Assembly (NCBI GenBank): GCA_038131795.1
Contig: JAYPQE010000003.1
Location: forward strand, 806,001 to 870,000
Direction of reading: 5' to 3'
Length of the DNA: 64,000 nt
From: Eutrophobius brisbanensis
GTDB taxonomy: Bacteria > Pseudomonadota > Gammaproteobacteria > Eutrophobiales > Eutrophobiaceae
Under the pieces are notes generated by a model that saw only the letters and a program-made list of their open reading frames with translations, did no database searches and was not told the origin of the DNA. The stretch's first letter is position 1. Every line of letters starts with the position of its first letter. Below are positions 61,246 to 64,000 of the stretch, in pieces. The position numbers and the translations under genes are program-made.

Positions 61246-62886
61246 ATGAGTAACCAACACTTACATGATATTTTGATAATTGGCAGCGGCGCTTCAGGAC
61301 TCAGCCTGTCCCTGCAGCTTGCTCAACATTCGGATTACAGAATTGCGGTCATTTCCAAGGCCGCCATCAATGAGGGAGCCACATTTTATGCCCAGGGTGG
61401 CATTTCAGCGGTATTAGACAATCAGGACAGCATTGAATCACATGTTCAAGATACCTTAAATGCCGGCAGCGGCCTATGTTCCCCGGATATAGTAGAATTT
61501 GTTGTAAAAAATGCAGGCAAGAGCATCGATTGGCTGATAGACATCGGCGTCAATTTTACCCGCTCATCAGAACCGGATGGCAATGTATATCATTTGCACC
61601 AGGAAGGTGGCCATAGTCACAGACGAATACTGCATTCCGCTGATTCAACGGGTAAGGCCATAGAGAGCACCCTAGAAAATCAGGTCAAAGAACATACTAA
61701 TATCGACCTGTTTGAGAATCACTCTGCCATTGACCTGATTACACAACATAAATCAGGTGTGAGGGAGAATCGATGTCTGGGGGCGTATGTCCTGGACCAA
61801 AAATCAGGCCAGGTAAAGGTCTTCAGGGCTAAAACTGTGGTACTGGCCACCGGGGGGGCCGGCAAGGTCTATCTATATACCAGTAATCCAGACATCTGCA
61901 CCGGGGACGGTATCGCCATGGCCTGGCGTGCGGGATGTAAAGTGGCCAATATGGAATTTATTCAATTTCATCCCACCTGTCTTTATCATCCCGATGCCAA
62001 GTCGTTCCTTATTTCTGAGGCACTTCGGGGTGAAGGTGCAAAATTATTACGACCGGATGGGACCTCGTTCCTGCGACGTTATGATGAACGGGAAGAACTG
62101 GCGCCTCGCGATATCGTCGCCCGTGCCATAGACCATGAAATGAAACGCCTGGGAAGTGAGTGTGTATATCTTGATATCAGTCACCGTGAAAGCGAATTCA
62201 TTATCGAACACTTTCCCACCATATATGCCAAATGTCTGCAGTTTGGATTTGATATCACCAAACAACCCATACCGGTGGTACCCGCAGCGCATTACACCTG
62301 TGGCGGGGTCGTGATCGACCAACATGGTAGGACCGACTTGCCGGGGTTATATGCCATTGGTGAAGTCTCTTGCTCAGGTTTGCATGGTGCAAATCGCATG
62401 GCCAGCAATTCCCTGCTGGAATGTGTGGTGTTTGCACATTCGGCTTTCCAGGATATCACGACCACCATACGCTCAACCCCTGCCCCGGCAAAATTAAAAG
62501 AATGGGATGAAACCCAGGTCATCGATTCAGATGAAGAAGTGGTGGTGTCCCATAATTGGGATGAAATTCGTAGGTTCATGTGGGACTACGTGGGTATTGT
62601 AAGGTCAACGAAACGCTTAAAACGTGCACAAAATCGTATACGACTGTTGCAGACAGAAATCAATGAATACTATAGTCACTTCAAGGTCACTAATGATCTG
62701 ATTGAGTTACGTAATATTGCCGTGGTTGCCGCATTGATTATCGATAGCGCTTTGTGTCGTAAAGAAAGCCGGGGGCTGCATTTTTCACTGGATTATCCGG
62801 TACAACCTGTAACGGAGTCAGGCCAGGACACAGTACTGCAAAAAGTCATTCCGCAAACAGGGAATGCGGCCTCAAAATTCATATAG
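61246..62886 (+). CDS. nadB: L-aspartate oxidase
   Basis: First step of NAD synthesis from aspartate. FAD-binding GSGASG starts at residue 13, AKAAINEGATFYAQGGISAV follows in part, and HPTCLYHP, GEALRGEGA-like SEALRGEGAKL and HYTCGGVVID are the flavoprotein motifs of the family. The C-terminal helical region has LRNIAVVAALIIDSAL and RKESRGLHFSLDYP. Length 546. It is divergent from rpoE, as in E. coli and Pseudomonas. Confidence 0.96.
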   Translation: MSNQHLHDILIIGSGASGLSLSLQLAQHSDYRIAVISKAAINEGATFYAQGGISAVLDNQDSIESHVQDTLNAGSGLCSPDIVEFVVKNAGKSIDWLIDIGVNFTRSSEPDGNVYHLHQEGGHSHRRILHSADSTGKAIESTLENQVKEHTNIDLFENHSAIDLITQHKSGVRENRCLGAYVLDQKSGQVKVFRAKTVVLATGGAGKVYLYTSNPDICTGDGIAMAWRAGCKVANMEFIQFHPTCLYHPDAKSFLISEALRGEGAKLLRPDGTSFLRRYDEREELAPRDIVARAIDHEMKRLGSECVYLDISHRESEFIIEHFPTIYAKCLQFGFDITKQPIPVVPAAHYTCGGVVIDQHGRTDLPGLYAIGEVSCSGLHGANRMASNSLLECVVFAHSAFQDITTTIRSTPAPAKLKEWDETQVIDSDEEVVVSHNWDEIRRFMWDYVGIVRSTKRLKRAQNRIRLLQTEINEYYSHFKVTNDLIELRNIAVVAALIIDSALCRKESRGLHFSLDYPVQPVTESGQDTVLQKVIPQTGNAASKFI

Positions 62887-62909
62887 ATAACCTGTATAGT
62901 ACATTATAA

Positions 62910-63623
62910 TTATTCAAATTCTGCTTCATAGTGCATGAGGGCTTCTTTTATTGTCCGTCCCCAGATCTCATACCCCTTATTGTTCAGATGCAAATTGTCT
63001 TCTACAAAAATATCTTTCATTACCACCCCATTGTCATCAAGTAGAGGTGTTGCCACATCAATATAATGAACCAGGGGATTTTTTTCGGCGATTAATTTAA
63101 ATTCCTGACTTAATGCCTGCGCTGCTGGCCAGACTCGCCATCTGGAAATACTCGGCTTAACGGACAACACATACACTCTGGCGCCAGGCAGTTCATTATG
63201 AATCTTTTCTATCATTGATTTTAGCTGATCGACGATAACCGTATTGGGAATTACTGGATTGTCCAGCCAGACATCATTGTCACCTTCATAAATAAGTATG
63301 GCTCGCGGTTTATAAACAAGGGCGACACGTTCAAGATAGTGGAGCACATCATTCATGACACTGCCGCCAAATCCTCTGGAGATAACGGTCAATGGTGATA
63401 ATACATCTTGCGCTTGATCATTCCATCGAGCAATACTGGAACTACCCGTTAATACAATACCCCCTTCTGCAGGCGGATTAATTTTATCCTGTGCTTCAAA
63501 TTGTAAAATTGCACCTTCGAACCTCTGTGGATTTGGTAATGATTGTCCAGAGACATATACTGCACTAAACCAAATTCCCATAAACAATAATACATGGGGC
63601 AAAATACATATCTTTTTCTTCAT
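62910..63623 (-). CDS. Secreted SGNH/GDSL-family hydrolase
   Basis: Periplasmic or outer-membrane esterase-like protein of about 237 residues with a signal peptide ending near YVSG-QSLPN. SGNH blocks are visible: LTGSSSIARW with the nucleophile Ser, RGFGGSVMNDVLHYL, YEGDNDVW with the block III Asn, and the catalytic DxxH in DNLHLNNKGYEIW. Its substrate is unknown. A TTG at 63632 lies too close to the GGAG site; ATG 63623, 10 nt after it, is the start. It converges with nadB, 23 bp apart. Confidence 0.85.
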   Translation of the reverse strand: MKKKICILPHVLLFMGIWFSAVYVSGQSLPNPQRFEGAILQFEAQDKINPPAEGGIVLTGSSSIARWNDQAQDVLSPLTVISRGFGGSVMNDVLHYLERVALVYKPRAILIYEGDNDVWLDNPVIPNTVIVDQLKSMIEKIHNELPGARVYVLSVKPSISRWRVWPAAQALSQEFKLIAEKNPLVHYIDVATPLLDDNGVVMKDIFVEDNLHLNNKGYEIWGRTIKEALMHYEAEFE

Positions 63624-63726
63624 GTAGAACAAGCTCCGTATTGATCCACTACTAAACTAACAAATTGGATTTATATATAGTTATAGTCTTAACCTCGGTT
63701 CTAGATTGATTCGTTTGGTTATATAT

Positions 63727-64000
63727 TCAAGTACTGGATAAAATTTTTTCAAAAGCCTTTTCATCAAGAATCGTTACGCCCAGCTTCTCGGCCTTATCTG
63801 CCTTTGACCCAGGCGATTCACCGACTACGACATAATCTGTCTTTTTAGATACGCTATTGGTCACTTTTGCTCCCAGATCAATAAGTCGATCTCTGGCCTC
63901 GTCACGGGTCATGCCAGACAATGTCCCGGTAATGACAAAGGTTTTGGCTGACAATGACGATTTTTCAGTCGTTTCATTTTCAGGCCAGCTAAAATGATGG
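63727..64000 (-). CDS. ligA: NAD-dependent DNA ligase, C-terminal fragment at window edge
   Basis: Ninety C-terminal residues are visible, entering from the right edge. FSWPENE corresponds to the end of the helix-hairpin-helix region, and the rest is the BRCT domain: KTFVITGTLSGMTRDEARD, LGAKVTNSVSKKTDYVVVGE and SKADKAEKLGVTILDE. The BRCT signature and short tail match the LigA C-terminus. An in-frame TTG at 63954 is internal, not a start. The 103 bp between it and the SGNH gene are AT-rich without a clear terminator. Confidence 0.93.
   Translation of the reverse strand, partial: HHFSWPENETTEKSSLSAKTFVITGTLSGMTRDEARDRLIDLGAKVTNSVSKKTDYVVVGESPGSKADKAEKLGVTILDEKAFEKILSST

Noticed and set aside
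1..64000. tRNA, rRNA, CRISPR, insertion sequence, prophage or integron
   Set aside because: No cloverleaf, repeat-spacer pattern, transposase or integrase motif was seen in any intergenic stretch or frame.

Overview
The window reads as chromosome of a free-living-type gammaproteobacterium with moderate to low GC. I judge this from gene order and protein motifs, not from any search. It is almost entirely core genes in the order known from Pseudomonas and E. coli relatives, and the order below family level is not resolved. A type IV pilus protein (PilZ), a LapA/LapB pair, a complete sigma-E (AlgU/RpoE) operon and the YceF form of Maf all fit this assignment. I see no insertion sequences, prophage, CRISPR array, rRNA or tRNA genes.

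Layout. 1-2795 (minus): ribD (cut by the left edge), nrdR, glyA, with a possible 16-codon leader peptide in front of glyA. 2978-4590 (plus): a DUF815 ATPase translationally coupled to a methylthioinosine phosphorylase. 4595-20976 (minus): csiV-mfd, pyrF-lapB-lapA, ihfB-rpsA-cmk-aroA-tyrA-pheA-serC-gyrA. 21127-23578: divergent mtnA and an MTA/SAH deaminase gene. 23596-28470 is the accessory part: a small secreted protein, a frameshifted and truncated PhoX/DUF839 phosphatase remnant, a Na/Pi cotransporter, and a GC-rich secreted amidohydrolase with a small membrane-anchored partner. 28491-34235: a stand-alone trpB-trpA pair, an HD phosphohydrolase, an alpha/beta hydrolase facing a class V aminotransferase, and tatD. 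34323-46453: pilZ-holB-tmk-mltG and the fatty-acid cluster fabF, acpP, fabG, fabD, fabH, plsX, rpmF, yceD, then maf, sppA and rluC. 46814-57035: rne, with prfC, pdxJ, recO, era, rnc, a DUF4845 gene, lepB and lepA on the other strand. 57230-64000: a glutaredoxin-like gene, mucD, rseB, rseA, rpoE, divergent nadB, an SGNH hydrolase and the C-terminus of ligA.

How the genes work together. The three enzymes at 3847, 21127 and 22265 make a coherent route for 5'-methylthioadenosine: deamination to methylthioinosine, phosphorolysis to methylthioribose-1-phosphate plus hypoxanthine, then isomerisation by MtnA. The aro/tyr/phe/serC genes and trpBA cover much of aromatic and serine synthesis. The fab/plsX cluster supplies acyl-ACP. 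The rpoE operon pairs the envelope stress sigma factor and its two regulators with a periplasmic protease.

I did not find an obviously new multi-gene system. The best leads are the complete methylthioinosine salvage set, the amidohydrolase plus anchored small protein, the decayed PhoX gene beside a phosphate transporter with mutually exclusive hairpins upstream, the glyA leader peptide candidate, and several palindromes in operon leaders. Several genes have better-supported internal starts than their longest reading frames; these are noted per gene.
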